Assembly (NCBI GenBank): GCA_020049465.1
Contig: JAIFKS010000117.1
Location: forward strand, 1-51,735
Direction: 5' to 3'
DNA: 51,735 nucleotides
From: a bacterium
GTDB taxonomy: Bacteria; Krumholzibacteriota; Krumholzibacteriia; LZORAL124-64-63
Positions 1 through 9,719 of this stretch are shown here, piece after piece. The notes below the pieces were generated by a model. That model was not told the DNA's origin, made no database searches, and saw only the letters and a program-made list of their open reading frames with translations. Positions within the stretch are counted from its first letter, which is position 1. Each line of letters opens with the position of its first letter. The translations under genes were made by a program, and so were the position numbers.

Positions 1-1
1 G

Positions 2-1282
2 CTGCTCCTGGTGCGGGGCGAGGGCGATCGCGAATACAACGTCGCCGAACACTTCGCACTCGAGCTGCTGATGCGCCTGCTGGGCGGTGCCCTCGCCGAG
101 GGCGCCGCGCCGGTCGTCACGGTCGCCGCGGTGGAGCCCGCGGCCGCGCCCGAACCAGCGCCGGCGATCCCTGCATCGGAATTCTCGCCGACCGGGCGCG
201 CCTGGACCGCCACCGATGCGCACGACGACGCGCTGGCCGACGCGCTCATGCAACTGGCCCTGAACCTGCCCGAAGCCAATGACGTGCCCCACTTCTGGCG
301 TCTGCTGGCGCGTCATGTGTGGCCGGTGCTGCCGTTGCGGTGCGTCGGTTTCGTGGCGCCCGGCGTCAGCCGTCCGCAGGTCGTGGCCGGCAACGCGGTG
401 GCCTGGGACCGGCTGGATCTGGGCGACGACAAGCTGCGCCATTTCCTGCGCCTGATGGAAATGCCGGTCCGCGCCGCCAATCTGCCCAACTTCTTCCGTC
501 AGACGCGTGACGCGCTGCTCGAGGCGGGGGTCGACTGGATCGTCGGCCTGAACTGGCAGGAAGAGTTCCTGGGCACGGTTCTGCTCGGGATGGAGGAGTC
601 TTACACGGGCCAGAACGTGCCGGCACTGCTGTCGGAGATCTTCGGCGAGGCGTCGCGTCTGCTCCACCGCCTGGATGCGGAGCCGGCGGCCGCGGACATC
701 GATCTGGACGTCCTGCGTCTGCTGGTCGAGCAGCACGAGAAACGCAGCCAGGGGCCGTTCGCGCTGACCGGTTCCATGGTGGGGCACCTGTACCGGCTTT
801 CGCGGGCGATGGGCTTCACCGCCGAACAGGAACGCGATCTGGTCCAGGGCTGCCTGCTGCGCGACCTGGGCCTGGTGGCGCGCGAGGACGCGCTGATGGG
901 CCCGCGCGCCGCGATGGATCCCACGCAGTGGCCCCGCTTCCGCCAGCACCCGGTCGAAGGCGCCTCGCTGCTGCGCGGGCTGCAGGCTCCGCAGACCGTG
1001 CTCGATGTCGTGATGGCCCACCACGAGCGCTTCAACGGCAAGGGCTTCCCGATGGGCCTGCGAGGCCGCCAGATCCCCCTGGCCGCGCGCATCGTCAAGG
1101 TGGTCGAGACCTGGGTGAGCCTGCTGACGGGCGATGCTTCGCGCGCCCCGGTGGGCATCGACGAAGCGCTCGAAATCATGACGCGCGATGCGGGCGAGCG
1201 CTTCGATCCCGACATCGTCGCCGTCTTCGTCAGGTCGCTGCAGCCGGACCTGCAGCGCGCAGGCTCCACGCCGGGCGACTGA
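2..1282 (+). CDS. GAF-like / degenerate HD-GYP domain protein (5' truncated)
   Basis: The reading frame is already open at the window edge, so the true start lies upstream; 426 residues are visible. The N-terminal half (about 200-700) looks like a GAF-type sensory fold, but this is weak. The C-terminal half resembles an HD-GYP domain, the family that hydrolyses cyclic di-GMP: it keeps the HHE(R)..GKGFP signature (1018-1050), a QHP histidine (near 945) and the PLAARI strand. The central metal-binding HD dyad, normally LLHDIGK, reads LLRDLGL (near 858-880), and the later Asp of the VaDayDAL stretch reads VVETWVSL. Catalysis is therefore doubtful; a c-di-GMP-binding or protein-interaction role is more likely. 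A hairpin with a short T-run follows the stop. Family assignment is firm, activity is inferred to be lost. Confidence 0.8.
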   Translation: MLLVRGEGDREYNVAEHFALELLMRLLGGALAEGAAPVVTVAAVEPAAAPEPAPAIPASEFSPTGRAWTATDAHDDALADALMQLALNLPEANDVPHFWRLLARHVWPVLPLRCVGFVAPGVSRPQVVAGNAVAWDRLDLGDDKLRHFLRLMEMPVRAANLPNFFRQTRDALLEAGVDWIVGLNWQEEFLGTVLLGMEESYTGQNVPALLSEIFGEASRLLHRLDAEPAAADIDLDVLRLLVEQHEKRSQGPFALTGSMVGHLYRLSRAMGFTAEQERDLVQGCLLRDLGLVAREDALMGPRAAMDPTQWPRFRQHPVEGASLLRGLQAPQTVLDVVMAHHERFNGKGFPMGLRGRQIPLAARIVKVVETWVSLLTGDASRAPVGIDEALEIMTRDAGERFDPDIVAVFVRSLQPDLQRAGSTPGD

Positions 1283-1312
1283 CCGGCCGTTCCGATGTCC
1301 CATTGTCCCATC

Positions 1313-1342
1313 GACCGCGCCCCGCGCCACCGGGGCGCGGTC
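1313..1342 (+). terminator. Rho-independent-like terminator after the HD-GYP gene
   Basis: An 11-bp perfect GC-rich stem (arms 1313-1323 and 1332-1342, 8-nt loop) lies 30 bases after the stop codon and is followed by GCCTTTC, a short T-run. It fits a weak intrinsic terminator for the plus-strand gene. Confidence 0.55.
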
Positions 1343-1593
1343 GCCTTTCAAGCCAAGGGGTTCCGGGCACCGTACCGCCGATCGGGGCAGAGGATCGGTG
1401 GGACACCGGGACACGGGCCTCGAATCTTCGTCTCCGCTTCAACGCCCCATCGCCGTCATAAGTCCTTCACCGGCAAACGCCAATGCGTGCAGCCGGCGTA
1501 CTTGTCGGTCGAAGGCCCGTCATGGCCGGATGCTTGCAAGAGGATCAACGCCACGGGGTCGGGCTGGGAGGACTGGCCCCGCGGCTGTCCCCG

Positions 1594-1629
1594 GCCGCCG
1601 GCGGTCGACCCTGGTCCACCGCCGGCGGC
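1594..1629. other. 12-bp hairpin in the convergent gap before aroF
   Basis: Perfect 12-bp inverted repeat (1594-1605 and 1618-1629, 12-nt loop) just beyond the 3' end of aroF. No U-run follows it in the minus direction; a T-rich stretch follows in the plus direction. It could block readthrough between convergent units or protect the trp operon 3' end. The rest of the 1283-1647 gap holds nothing else I can identify. Confidence 0.45.
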
Positions 1630-1647
1630 TGATTCTTCGTCTCCCGC

Positions 1648-2667
1648 TCACTTCGCGGGCATCGGCCGCCCCACCGCCGCGGCCACCGGCCGCACCGCAT
1701 CCATCATCCTGGAAAAAGCATCGAAATCCAGACTCTGCTGTCCGTCGGAAACGGCCTGGGCCGGATTCGGGTGCATCTCCACGATGATGCCGTCGGCGCC
1801 GGCCGCCGCCGCCGCGCGGCACATCGACTCCACGTACGCAGTGTGTCCCACGCCGTGGCTGGGGTCGACGATGACCGGCAGATGGCTCAGCTGCTTGATC
1901 ACCGGCACCGCCGAAAGGTCCAGCGTGTTGCGCGTCGCGCGTTCGAAGGTGCGGATGCCGCGTTCGCACAGCATCACCTGGTGGTTCCCGTTGGACATGA
2001 GGTACTCGGCGGCCAGCAGCAGCTCCTCGATCGTCGACATCAGCCCGCGCTTGAGCAGCACCGGCTTCCGCTCGCGCCCGACCGACTCGAGCAGCGCGTA
2101 GTTCTGCATGTTGCGCGCGCCGATCTGCAGCACGTCGGCGTAGCGCGCCACCAGCGGCACGGCGTCGGGCGAGACCACCTCCGTGATCACGGGCAGGCCG
2201 GTCTCCTCGCGCGCGGCAGCCAGGATCTTCAGGCCTTCCTCGCCCAGACCCTGGAAACTGTAGGGCGAGGTGCGCGGCTTGAAGGCGCCGCCCCTCAGCG
2301 CGCTGCCGCCGCAGGCGCGCACGTGGCGAGCGCAGGCCAGCAGCTGGTCGGTCGATTCGACGGCGCACGGGCCGGCCATCACCACGAAGTTGGCGCCGCC
2401 CACCTGGGCACCGCCCAGGTTGATCACGGTGGGCTCGGCGCGGAAGTCGCGGCTGACCATCTTGAAGCTGCTGGACATGGTGGAGACCTGTTCGACGCCG
2501 GGCAGTGCCGCCACGCCTTCCAGCTGCGCGGCGCCGGCTTCCATCACGCCCACCACGGTGCGGCTGGTGCCGTGCGACGGCCGTGGCCGCAGACCGCGCG
2601 ACTCGAGTTCGCGGATGACCCCGCTCAGTTCCTGCAAAGAGGCGTTTTCCTTCATCACGATGATCAT
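1648..2667 (-). CDS. aroF: 3-deoxy-7-phosphoheptulonate (DAHP) synthase, type I beta with N-terminal regulatory domain
   Basis: Condenses phosphoenolpyruvate with erythrose 4-phosphate, the first step of the shikimate pathway. The 339-residue protein has a short N-terminal ferredoxin-like domain (about 1-70, starting [10 protein letters not shown]) and then the KDO8P/DAHP synthase barrel with [45 protein letters not shown] and DPSHGVGH. The N-terminal domain is the type seen in feedback-inhibited enzymes of the Thermotoga kind; the effector cannot be read here. Its ATG overlaps the trpA stop in an ATGA, making it the last gene of the trp operon. DAHP synthase as the operon's terminal gene means the entry step is transcribed with the tryptophan branch. 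The symbol is generic (also called aroG or aroA(G)). Confidence 0.95.
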   Translation of the reverse strand: MIIVMKENASLQELSGVIRELESRGLRPRPSHGTSRTVVGVMEAGAAQLEGVAALPGVEQVSTMSSSFKMVSRDFRAEPTVINLGGAQVGGANFVVMAGPCAVESTDQLLACARHVRACGGSALRGGAFKPRTSPYSFQGLGEEGLKILAAAREETGLPVITEVVSPDAVPLVARYADVLQIGARNMQNYALLESVGRERKPVLLKRGLMSTIEELLLAAEYLMSNGNHQVMLCERGIRTFERATRNTLDLSAVPVIKQLSHLPVIVDPSHGVGHTAYVESMCRAAAAAGADGIIVEMHPNPAQAVSDGQQSLDFDAFSRMMDAVRPVAAAVGRPMPAK

Positions 2668-3494
2668 GAGCGGTCACCTTTCACGGGTGCGTCGGCTTCG
2701 GGATTCATGGAGCGGTACAGGTCCGTGACGAAGGTCGCGGCCGCGGTGCGCGCGGCGTCCGGATCCGCGGCGTCCGCCAGCCTGCGCAACAGCGCGCTGC
2801 CGACAATGGCTCCGTCGGCACAGCCGGCCACACGCGCGGCCTGCGCGGGCGTACCCACCCCGAATCCGACGTACAGGGGCAGGGCGCACACGGCGCGCAC
2901 GCGATCGGCGTAGGCTTCGAGTTCGTCGCCGGCGCCGGCCCCGGCGCCCGTCACGCCGGTGGTCGACACGAGGTAGAGGAAACCGGCCGCGGATTCGGCG
3001 TGGCGGCGCAGGCGCGCCTCGTCGGTCGTGGGCGCCACCAGGCTGATCAGGTCCACGTCCACCGGGCCCAGCACGCGGCGCAGACCGGCCGCTTCGTCCA
3101 GCGGCAGGTCCGGCACGATCACGCCGGCCACGCCCGCCGCGGCGCAGTCCCGGGCGAAGGCCGCCGGACCGCGGTGCAGCACCGGATTCAGGTAGCCCAT
3201 CAGGACCACGGTCAGATCCAGTTCGCGACCTGCCCAGGCGGCCAATTCCAGGCTGCGCGCCGGAGTCATGCCCTGGACCAGCGCGCGCTGCGAGGCGGCC
3301 TGGATGACCGGGCCGTCGGCCACCGGATCGCTGAACGGCACGCCGATCTCCACCAGCCGGCAGCCGGCGTCCTTCAAGCCGCGCAGGGCGCCGCGGCAGG
3401 CCTCGTCATCGGGGTAGCCCGCCGTGACGAACGGCACCACCGGGCGCACGCCGTCCCTGCGCAGGGCCGCCGTCAGGTCACCGAGCCTGCTCAT
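2664..3494 (-). CDS. trpA: Tryptophan synthase alpha chain
   Basis: Cleaves indole-3-glycerol phosphate to indole and glyceraldehyde 3-phosphate; indole passes to TrpB. With the start chosen here the protein is 276 residues and the catalytic pair falls at Glu49 and Asp60 ([16 protein letters not shown]), the same numbering as in the Salmonella enzyme. The start at 3494 is preceded by GGAGG with a 5-nt spacer, which favours it over in-frame ATGs at 3506 and 3551 inside the trpB tail. It overlaps the trpB end by 17 bases and its TGA overlaps the aroF ATG. Conserved LMGYLNP and the GFGVGTP phosphate-binding region are present. Confidence 0.96.
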   Translation of the reverse strand: MSRLGDLTAALRRDGVRPVVPFVTAGYPDDEACRGALRGLKDAGCRLVEIGVPFSDPVADGPVIQAASQRALVQGMTPARSLELAAWAGRELDLTVVLMGYLNPVLHRGPAAFARDCAAAGVAGVIVPDLPLDEAAGLRRVLGPVDVDLISLVAPTTDEARLRRHAESAAGFLYLVSTTGVTGAGAGAGDELEAYADRVRAVCALPLYVGFGVGTPAQAARVAGCADGAIVGSALLRRLADAADPDAARTAAATFVTDLYRSMNPEADAPVKGDRS

Positions 3495-4755
3495 GGCCGC
3501 CTCCATCCTGGTCGTGCATTTCGTTCCTGTCGTGCATGTCCTTGTCGCCACGCCCCGAGAGATTGATCACGATCACCAGCGGACCGCCATCCAGGCCGAC
3601 CGTCCTGGACGCCCTCAGGCGCGCGCAGGCCGCCTCGTCCCGCAGGAAGCGTCGGCAGAAGGCCAGCGCGTGGCTCGACTCCAGCGCGGGGATGATGCCT
3701 TCGAGCCGGCACAGGTCCCCGAAAGCGGCCTGGGCCTCGGCGTCGTCCACGCTGTCGTAGGTCACGCGCCCGGTGTCCTTCAGGTGGCTGTGCTCGGGCC
3801 CCACGCCCGGGTAGTCGAGTCCGGCGGCGATCGAGTGCGCCGGCACCACCTGGCCGTCGGGATCCTGCAGCAGGTAGCTGTAGGATCCGTGCAGCACCCC
3901 GGGTGTGCCCAGACCGAGCGCCGCCGAGTGGCCGTGCGCGCCGCCACCGGCTTCGACCCCGAACAGCGCCACCGGGTCGTCCAGGAAGGCCGCGAACAGG
4001 CCCGCCGCGTTGCTGCCTCCGCCCACGCAGGCGATCGCCGCGTCCGGCAGGCGGCCTTCCTTCTCCAGGATCTGCCGCCGCGCCTCGATGCCGATCACGG
4101 ACTGGAAGTCGCGCACCATCGTCGGGTAGGGATGGGGACCGACAGTCGAGCCGATGATGTAGTGGCTGTGCGCGACATTCGTCACCCAGTCGCGGATCGC
4201 CTCGCTGGTCGCGTCCTTCAGCGTGCGCGCGCCCGTCAGCACCGGCACCACTTCGGCGCCCAGCAGCCGCATGCGCTGCACGTTGGGTTCCTGCCGCCGC
4301 ATGTCGACTTCACCCATGTAGACCGTGCACTCGAGCCCGGCCAGCGCGGCCACCGTGGCCGTGGCCACGCCGTGCTGGCCGGCGCCGGTCTCGGCGATCA
4401 GGCGGCGCTTGCCCATGCGCCGGGCCAGCAGGACCTGGCCGAGGCAGTTGTTGATCTTGTGCGCGCCGGTGTGGTTCAGGTCCTCGCGCTTGAGCCACAC
4501 GCGCGCCTGACCGCCGCAGGCGGCTTCGAAACGCCGTGCGCGGTACAGGGGCGTGGGCCGGCCGCTGTAGTCGGCCTGCAGTTCCGCCAGTTCGGCCAGG
4601 AAGGCCGGATCACCGCGGGCTGCCAGCCAGACCGACTCCAGTTCGCGCAGGCACGGCATCAGCGTCTCGGGCACGTACTGCCCGCCGTAGGGGCCGAAGC
4701 GGCCGGGGCCGCCGTCGACCAGCACCCCGTCCTTCAGATCGGATGGCCTCGTCAT
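3478..4755 (-). CDS. trpB: Tryptophan synthase beta chain
   Basis: PLP enzyme that joins indole and serine to give tryptophan. The 425-residue protein begins [14 protein letters not shown] and has the PLP lysine in HTGAHKINN (Lys100), the catalytic Glu122 in AETGAGQHG and the phosphate-binding GGGSNA loop (245-250). This is the canonical TrpB1 type that partners with TrpA. The C-terminus carries an extra tail of about 20 residues rich in His, Asp and Gly ([14 protein letters not shown] region) that runs past the usual end and overlaps trpA; it may only reflect the overlap. ATG overlaps the trpCF stop in an ATGA. Confidence 0.97.
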   Translation of the reverse strand: MTRPSDLKDGVLVDGGPGRFGPYGGQYVPETLMPCLRELESVWLAARGDPAFLAELAELQADYSGRPTPLYRARRFEAACGGQARVWLKREDLNHTGAHKINNCLGQVLLARRMGKRRLIAETGAGQHGVATATVAALAGLECTVYMGEVDMRRQEPNVQRMRLLGAEVVPVLTGARTLKDATSEAIRDWVTNVAHSHYIIGSTVGPHPYPTMVRDFQSVIGIEARRQILEKEGRLPDAAIACVGGGSNAAGLFAAFLDDPVALFGVEAGGGAHGHSAALGLGTPGVLHGSYSYLLQDPDGQVVPAHSIAAGLDYPGVGPEHSHLKDTGRVTYDSVDDAEAQAAFGDLCRLEGIIPALESSHALAFCRRFLRDEAACARLRASRTVGLDGGPLVIVINLSGRGDKDMHDRNEMHDQDGGGHEQAR

Positions 4756-6140
4756 CGTCCGGCCTTTCGCATGAAGGTGAGCAGCTTGTGCGGATCCTTG
4801 CGGCCCGGTTCGCTTTCGACGCCGCGGCAGACATCCACACCGAACGGACGGGCTTCGGCCAGCGCCGCGGCCACGTCGTCGGGGCCCAGGCCGCCGGCGA
4901 TCAGCACGCGGCCGCCGCTGCGCGTCAGGGCCGCGGCGGCGGCCAGGACGTCTCCGCGCACGTCGGCCGCGACAGCGGATTTCGGCGGATCGATCAGGAA
5001 GTAGGACACTTCCGGATGCCGCGCGCAGGTTCCGTCGTCGACCTGCGCGGGCGTCAGCGTGCGGATCAAAGGGACGCCGGTCGACTGCGCGATTTCGGCG
5101 CCATAGGCCGGCGACTCCTGTCCGTGAAGCTGAACCAGATCCAGGTCGGCGGCCGCCATCGCCGCCAGCACCGCAGTCGGCGTCTCATCGCGGAATACGC
5201 CGACCAGCCGGGCGCCGGGCACGGCGCGGCGGATCGCGGCCGCCTGTTCCAGGTCCACGCGCCGCGGGCTGTCGGCGAACACCAGACCCAGCAGATCGGC
5301 ACCGGCCTCCAGCGCCAGAACGGCGTCCTGCGGCGTGGTCAGCCCGCAGATCTTCACCAGCGGCGCGCCCGCCGCGCGGCGGCCCGCCAGCACGGCCACC
5401 GTGTCGCCGGGGTCCGGGCTCTGCAGCAGGGCGTGGCCGATCAGGAACGCATCGGCGCCCGCTCGCGCCAGGCGGTCCAGGTCCGCGACCGTGTACAGGC
5501 CGCTCTCGGCCACGCGGGTGACGTGGGCCGGCAGGCGCGGCAGCAGGCGCTCGCCGCGGCCCAGGTCGGTGCGCAGCGCGGCCAGGTCGCGGTTGTTCAC
5601 GCCGACCAGATCAGCGCCGGCCAGCAGGGCCAGGTCGATGTCGCGCTCGTCGTGGCATTCGACCAGCACGGCCAGGCCCAGGCCGTGCGCGTGCGCGTTG
5701 AGTTCGCCCAGGGTGCGCGCGTCGAGCCAGCGCGCGATCAGCAGCACGCAGTCGGCGCCCGCGGCCCAGGCCGCGTCGATCTGCACGGGATCCAGCACGA
5801 AGTCCTTGGCGATGACCGGCAGGCCGGCCGAGCGCGCGGCGTCCAGGTCGCCCAGACCGGTGCCGAAGTGCGTGGCGTCGGTGACCAGCGACAGCGCCGC
5901 GGCGCCTCCGCGCAGGTAGGCGCGCGCCACGCGGTCGACCGGCGCCGCCAGCGCAAAGCCCGGGTGGCTGGGCGCGCGTCCCTTGATCTCGGCGATGATC
6001 CGGCGACCGCCGCGCACCGCGGCGCGGAAATCGCGCAAGGGACGCTGGTCGGGGCGCCGGGCCGGCGTGGCGGCGAAGGCTTCGCGGTAGCGGGCGGCCT
6101 CCTGCAGCTTGAGCGGGCGGATGTCGTCCAGGAAACTCAT
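4752..6140 (-). CDS. trpCF: Bifunctional indole-3-glycerol-phosphate synthase / phosphoribosylanthranilate isomerase
   Basis: Fusion of two consecutive pathway steps, 462 residues. The N-terminal half (about 1-255) is Trp[12 protein letters not shown] with the catalytic lysine, [17 protein letters not shown] and ESGL. The C-terminal half (about 262-460) is Trp[13 protein letters not shown] with the catalytic cysteine, [27 protein letters not shown] and [10 protein letters not shown]. The start at 6140 is preceded by GGGAGG and overlaps the trpD stop (ATGA); the frame stays open further upstream but only as trpD shadow. The order C then F matches the enterobacterial-type fusion. It ends in an ATGA overlap with trpB. 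Confidence 0.96.
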   Translation of the reverse strand: MSFLDDIRPLKLQEAARYREAFAATPARRPDQRPLRDFRAAVRGGRRIIAEIKGRAPSHPGFALAAPVDRVARAYLRGGAAALSLVTDATHFGTGLGDLDAARSAGLPVIAKDFVLDPVQIDAAWAAGADCVLLIARWLDARTLGELNAHAHGLGLAVLVECHDERDIDLALLAGADLVGVNNRDLAALRTDLGRGERLLPRLPAHVTRVAESGLYTVADLDRLARAGADAFLIGHALLQSPDPGDTVAVLAGRRAAGAPLVKICGLTTPQDAVLALEAGADLLGLVFADSPRRVDLEQAAAIRRAVPGARLVGVFRDETPTAVLAAMAAADLDLVQLHGQESPAYGAEIAQSTGVPLIRTLTPAQVDDGTCARHPEVSYFLIDPPKSAVAADVRGDVLAAAAALTRSGGRVLIAGGLGPDDVAAALAEARPFGVDVCRGVESEPGRKDPHKLLTFMRKAGR

Positions 6141-7195
6141 GCCGCCTCCCGGGGTATCCCGCCGCTGGCGTGGGCCAGTTGCCGGAGCAGTCGCAGAGCC
6201 GCTCCGCCAGCCATGGTTGCGCGTGCCAGGGCCACGCCCGCGCGGAAATCCGGCGCGCGGCCGGCCAGCACCGCCACGAATCCGGCGTTGAGCGCCACCG
6301 CGTCGGCCGCCGGGCCCTGCTCGCCGGCCAGTACACGGGCGATGATCGCCGCGTTGTCGGCCGGGGTGCCACCGGCCAGATCGGTGACCGTGCACACATC
6401 CATGCCGACGTCGGCCGGATCGAAGGTGAACGTGCGCACCGCGCCCCGCCGCAACTCGGCCACGCGCGTGGGTCCCAGGGGCGACACCTCGTCCAGTCCG
6501 CCGGCGCCGTGCACCACGAACGCGCGCCGGGAACCGAGAGCGCCCAGCACGCGCGCCAGCGGTTCGCAGAGCGCGGGATCGAACACGCCCAGCAGTTGCA
6601 GCTCGGCGCCGGCCGGGTTGGTCAGCGGACCCAGCACGTTGAAGACGGTGCGCACGCCCAGTTCGCGCCGCACCGGGCCGGCGTGGCGCATGGCCGGGTG
6701 CATCGCGGGCGCGAACAGGAAGGCCAGGCCCAGTTCGTCCAGCAGTTCGCCGGCGCGCGCCGGCCCCACATCGATGTTCACACCCAGGGCTTCGAGCACG
6801 TCGGCGCTGCCGCTGCGCGACGACACCGCGCGGTTGCCGTGCTTGGCCACGGGAATGCCCATGCCCGCGGCGACGAGCGCCGTGGCGGTGGAGATGTTGA
6901 AGGTGCCGGCTCCGTCGCCGCCGGTGCCGCAGGTATCGACCAGGCCCTGGCGGCGGCAGGCCACCCGCAACGCGCCGTGGCGCATCGCTTCGGCAAAGCC
7001 CGTGATCTCGTCGACCGTCTCGCCGCGGGCCCGCAGCGCCGCCAGAAGCCCGCCCAGGCGGGCCGGCGGCACGTGGCCGTCCATGACGGCGGTCATCAGC
7101 GCCCGGGCGCGATCACGCCCCAGGTCGAGGCCGCCGATCACGGCTTCCAGCGCGGCGCGCGACATTTCAGCGGCGTCTTCAGGCGCGTTGCTCAT
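6137..7195 (-). CDS. trpD: Anthranilate phosphoribosyltransferase
   Basis: Transfers phosphoribose from PRPP to anthranilate. The 352-residue protein has the PRPP-binding [15 protein letters not shown] motif, [21 protein letters not shown], the anthranilate-site region [30 protein letters not shown] and [11 protein letters not shown]. It is a stand-alone enzyme, not fused to trpG. The start at 7195 has GGAGG five bases upstream and overlaps the trpG end by 17 bases. Normal family length. Confidence 0.97.
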   Translation of the reverse strand: MSNAPEDAAEMSRAALEAVIGGLDLGRDRARALMTAVMDGHVPPARLGGLLAALRARGETVDEITGFAEAMRHGALRVACRRQGLVDTCGTGGDGAGTFNISTATALVAAGMGIPVAKHGNRAVSSRSGSADVLEALGVNIDVGPARAGELLDELGLAFLFAPAMHPAMRHAGPVRRELGVRTVFNVLGPLTNPAGAELQLLGVFDPALCEPLARVLGALGSRRAFVVHGAGGLDEVSPLGPTRVAELRRGAVRTFTFDPADVGMDVCTVTDLAGGTPADNAAIIARVLAGEQGPAADAVALNAGFVAVLAGRAPDFRAGVALARATMAGGAALRLLRQLAHASGGIPREAA

Positions 7196-7793
7196 GGCGA
7201 CCTCCGACGGCGCGCACGGCGCCCAGGAAATTGTTCAGCAGCATCCGGCCCTCGGTCGTCAGGATCGACTCCGGGTGGAACTGCACGCCCTCGACCGGGT
7301 GCGTCACGTGGCGCACGCCCATGATCTCGCCGTCGGACGTGTAGCTCGTCACGCGCAGGGTCGGGGGCAGGTCGGCTTCGGCGGCGATCAGCGAGTGGTA
7401 GCGGGTGGCCTCGAACGGATTCGAAAGCCCCGCATAGATGCCCGCGCCGTCGTGGTACATGCGGCTGGTCTTGCCGTGGACCGGTCGGGCCGCGCGGATC
7501 ACGCGTCCGCCCTCGGCCTCGACGATGCACTGGTGCCCCAGGCAGACGCCCAGCACCGGCACCAGCCCGGTGAAGGCCTTGATCATTTCCAGGCTCACAC
7601 CGGCATCCCGGGGTCCGCCGGGTCCCGGGGAAACGACCAGCGCCGAAGGCTTCAGGGCCAGCGCCTCATCCACGGTGATGGCGTCGTTGCGCCTGACCAG
7701 CACCTCGGGGGCCTGGGCGCCGGAGCCCGGGCTGCCGATCGCCTGCACCAGATTCCAGGTGAACGAGTCGTAGTTGTCGATGAGCAGGATCAT
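7179..7793 (-). CDS. trpG: Anthranilate synthase glutamine amidotransferase subunit
   Basis: Class I glutamine amidotransferase (204 residues) that feeds ammonia to TrpE. The catalytic triad is visible: Cys84 in GVCLGHQC, and His/Glu in VQFHPES. It begins with the expected [16 protein letters not shown] short Gly/Ser-rich insertion ([10 protein letters not shown], about 20-29) replaces the usual tight turn after the first helix. The start is at 7793, two bases after the trpE stop. A pabA role in folate synthesis is possible in addition, since folP is also in the window and no other amidotransferase is seen. Confidence 0.95.
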   Translation of the reverse strand: MILLIDNYDSFTWNLVQAIGSPGSGAQAPEVLVRRNDAITVDEALALKPSALVVSPGPGGPRDAGVSLEMIKAFTGLVPVLGVCLGHQCIVEAEGGRVIRAARPVHGKTSRMYHDGAGIYAGLSNPFEATRYHSLIAAEADLPPTLRVTSYTSDGEIMGVRHVTHPVEGVQFHPESILTTEGRMLLNNFLGAVRAVGGRHEQRA

Positions 7794-7795
7794 GG

Positions 7796-9307
7796 TCAGC
7801 GCCCCTCTTCGGCCAGACGGACGGCCCTGGCCAGGGCGCCCATCTTGTCGAGCGTTTCCTGGTGTTCGCGCGCGGGATCCGAATCGGCCACGATGCCCGC
7901 GCCCGCCTGCACGCTGAACCGATCGCCCTGGCGCAGCAGCGTGCGGATGGCGATGCACATGTCCATGTCTCCCGCCTGACCGAAGTAGCCGACCGCCCCG
8001 GCGTAGTGCCCGCGGCGGCGCCCTTCCAGTTCGCCGATGATCTGCATGGCCCGGATCTTCGGCGCGCCCGAGACGGTGCCGGCCGGGAACGTGGCGCGCA
8101 GCGCGTCGAACATGTCCAGCCCCGGCAGCATCTCGCCCGACACGCGCGACACCAGATGCATCACGTGGCTGTAGCGTTCGACGGCCATGAAGTCGTCCAC
8201 CACGACCGAGCCCAGCTTGCAGACACGGCCCAGGTCGTTGCGTCCCAGGTCGACCAGCATGACGTGTTCGGCCCGCTCCTTCTGGTCGGCCAGCAGGTCG
8301 GCCGCCAGCGCGTTGTCGGCCGCGGCCGTGTCGCCGCGCGGGCGCGTGCCGGCGATGGGGTTCACCTGCAGCCGGTTCTCGTGCAGCCGCACCAGCATCT
8401 CGGGCGACGAGCCGATGAGCTGGTGGCCGCCGAAGTCCAGGTAGAACAGGTAGGGGCTGGGGTTGAGAATTCGCAGCGCCCGGTAGACCGCGAACGGCGG
8501 CACCGTCGTCGAGCCCACCAGGCGCTGACTGAGAACGATCTGGAAGGCGTCGCCGGCCAGGATGTGCTCCTGGGCCCGGCTGACGCGTTGCATGAATTCT
8601 TCGCGCGGCACCTCGGCCTCCAGCCCGGAGGCGGGGTCCGCGCTGTCGTCGGCGCCTCCGACCGGCCCCCGTGTGCGCGCGGACGCCGGCAGCGGCGCCG
8701 CCAGCAACTCCAGGATCTGGCCGATGCGTGCCCGGGCGCGGTCGCGGTCGTCCGCGCCCGGGCCTTCGGGCACGGTCACGATCTCGATCTCGCTGCGCGT
8801 GTGGTCGAAGACGACCATCGTGCGCGGCAGCAGGAAGTGGAAGCCCGGCAGCCCGTCGCCGCCCGCGGCCGGCAGGGCGATGTCGTCGAAGTAGCGGACC
8901 AGATCGTAGCCCAGGTAGCCGACCGCTCCGCCCAGCGGCGGGGGCAGCGGGCGGTCCGGCGAAGGGGCCAGCGGCGAACGCGCCAGTTCGGCCCGCACGG
9001 CGCCCAGCGGATCGGCGGGATCGATCGGTGACGTCGTGCTGGCCGTTTCGCCCCGGCGGTTGCGGGTGACAGTCACTTCGTCCCCGTTCAGCGTCAACTC
9101 GGCGCCCGGATCCAGCCCGATGAACGAGTAGCGGCCCATCTGCAGGCCGCGCTCGACGCTTTCGAGCAGGAAGGCGGCGCCGCGCCCTTCCAGCTTCAGG
9201 AACACGGAAACCGGCGTCTCCAGGTCGGCGGGGATCACCTCGCGCACCGGTTCGAGCCGCGCGGGGGCTTCCGGTTCGGCCGGTGGGCGGTGATTCGGCT
9301 CAGTCAT
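7796..9307 (-). CDS. trpE: Anthranilate synthase component I
   Basis: Chorismate-utilising enzyme, 503 residues, first committed step to tryptophan. The LLES motif (FLLESVERG, about 47-55), which contributes to the tryptophan feedback site in known TrpE proteins, is present. The C-terminal chorismate-binding domain has [59 protein letters not shown] and [13 protein letters not shown] low-complexity linker of about 25 residues (near 205-230) separates the two halves. The start has AGGAG six bases upstream. First structural gene of the operon, 57 bases after the attenuator hairpin. Confidence 0.96.
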   Translation of the reverse strand: MTEPNHRPPAEPEAPARLEPVREVIPADLETPVSVFLKLEGRGAAFLLESVERGLQMGRYSFIGLDPGAELTLNGDEVTVTRNRRGETASTTSPIDPADPLGAVRAELARSPLAPSPDRPLPPPLGGAVGYLGYDLVRYFDDIALPAAGGDGLPGFHFLLPRTMVVFDHTRSEIEIVTVPEGPGADDRDRARARIGQILELLAAPLPASARTRGPVGGADDSADPASGLEAEVPREEFMQRVSRAQEHILAGDAFQIVLSQRLVGSTTVPPFAVYRALRILNPSPYLFYLDFGGHQLIGSSPEMLVRLHENRLQVNPIAGTRPRGDTAAADNALAADLLADQKERAEHVMLVDLGRNDLGRVCKLGSVVVDDFMAVERYSHVMHLVSRVSGEMLPGLDMFDALRATFPAGTVSGAPKIRAMQIIGELEGRRRGHYAGAVGYFGQAGDMDMCIAIRTLLRQGDRFSVQAGAGIVADSDPAREHQETLDKMGALARAVRLAEEGR

Positions 9308-9360
9308 GGCGTCTCCTGCGTTCGCCCGCCGCGGGCGGGGGTCTCGGGTTCACTTCCTGC

Positions 9361-9394
9361 AAAACAAAAAACCCGGCATCCGGAGGATGACGGG
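9361..9394 (-). terminator. trp attenuator (intrinsic terminator)
   Basis: On the minus strand a stem of CCCG-t-CATCC with GGATG-c-CGGG (arms 9394-9385 and 9381-9372, loop of three) is followed at once by TTTTTTGTTTT. It lies between the leader peptide stop and trpE, the position expected for an attenuator. Confidence 0.9.
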
Positions 9395-9464
9395 CTCGGA
9401 TCGGCATCGGGTTCGCGGCTCAGGTCAGATCAGACCGCCTCCGCGCGCACCAGCGCCAGCATCC
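9385..9464 (-). promoter_or_regulatory. Candidate trp antiterminator pairing
   Basis: GGATGCTGG (9464-9456), inside the leader peptide 14 bases after its last Trp codon, can pair with the left terminator arm CCCGTCATCC (9394-9385): five Watson-Crick pairs, one mismatch, one G-U and two more pairs. The same segment can instead pair with CCAGC..ATC upstream (9534-9524). These are the competing 1:2, 2:3 and 3:4 pairings of a trp attenuator, worked out by eye without energy calculation. Confidence 0.6.
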
Positions 9465-9559
9465 GGGCCCGTGGCCCGCCAATGCCGCCAACGCCACGTG
9501 CCGCTGTGGGCGCCGGTGGCGTTGATGTCGCTGGAACTGCTGTCGCCGCGAACGGTCAT
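9425..9559 (-). CDS. trpL: trp operon leader peptide
   Basis: A 44-codon reading frame between the trp promoter and the attenuator hairpin. It starts ATG at 9559 after GGGGAAGAGA and ends TGA at 9425. Codons 22, 24 and 27 are all tryptophan (Trp-Arg-Trp-Arg-His-Trp), an extreme density for the rarest amino acid. The product is presumed to have no function; ribosome stalling at these codons when charged Trp-tRNA is scarce would favour the antiterminator and let transcription enter trpE. It is longer than the E. coli leader peptide (14 residues), and the stop codon lies downstream of the proposed antiterminator segment, so the geometry differs in detail. Confidence 0.85.
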   Translation of the reverse strand: MTVRGDSSSSDINATGAHSGTWRWRHWRATGPDAGAGARGGGLI

Positions 9560-9601
9560 TCTCTTCCCCAGATCCGGGAACAGGTCGTGTAAACCGGAGT
9601 G

Positions 9602-9630
9602 AGCATAGCAAGGATGGTGAAGTATGTCAA
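9602..9630 (-). promoter_or_regulatory. trp operon promoter (sigma-70 type)
   Basis: Perfect -35 TTGACA (9630-9625), 17-bp spacer, -10 TATGCT (9607-9602). The predicted start near 9595 gives about 35 bases before the trpL ATG. The stretch is clearly more AT-rich than its surroundings. Confidence 0.85.
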
Positions 9631-9719
9631 TGATACTCGGCGAGTTATCGAAATCACTAATGACACGATCTGTTCAGTCGATGAACCCATGGCGAGATCC
9701 CCCCGGCGGGATCGTCGGG

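Noticed and set aside
4536..7979. Very long plus-strand open frame (over 1100 codons) opposite trpB, trpCF, trpD and trpG
   Set aside because: Shadow of GC-rich codon usage on the other strand; its translation is low-complexity Arg/Ala/Gly/His and the minus strand carries unmistakable trp genes.
9308..9600. T-box riboswitch in front of trpE
   Set aside because: No AGGGTGGNACCGCG-type T-box or specifier stem is visible; a leader peptide plus terminator explains the region better.
9420..9611. 63-codon minus-strand frame overlapping the trp leader
   Set aside because: It lies in a different frame from the Trp-codon leader, starts at the predicted transcript start region without a ribosome site, and has a codon pattern unlike the neighbours.
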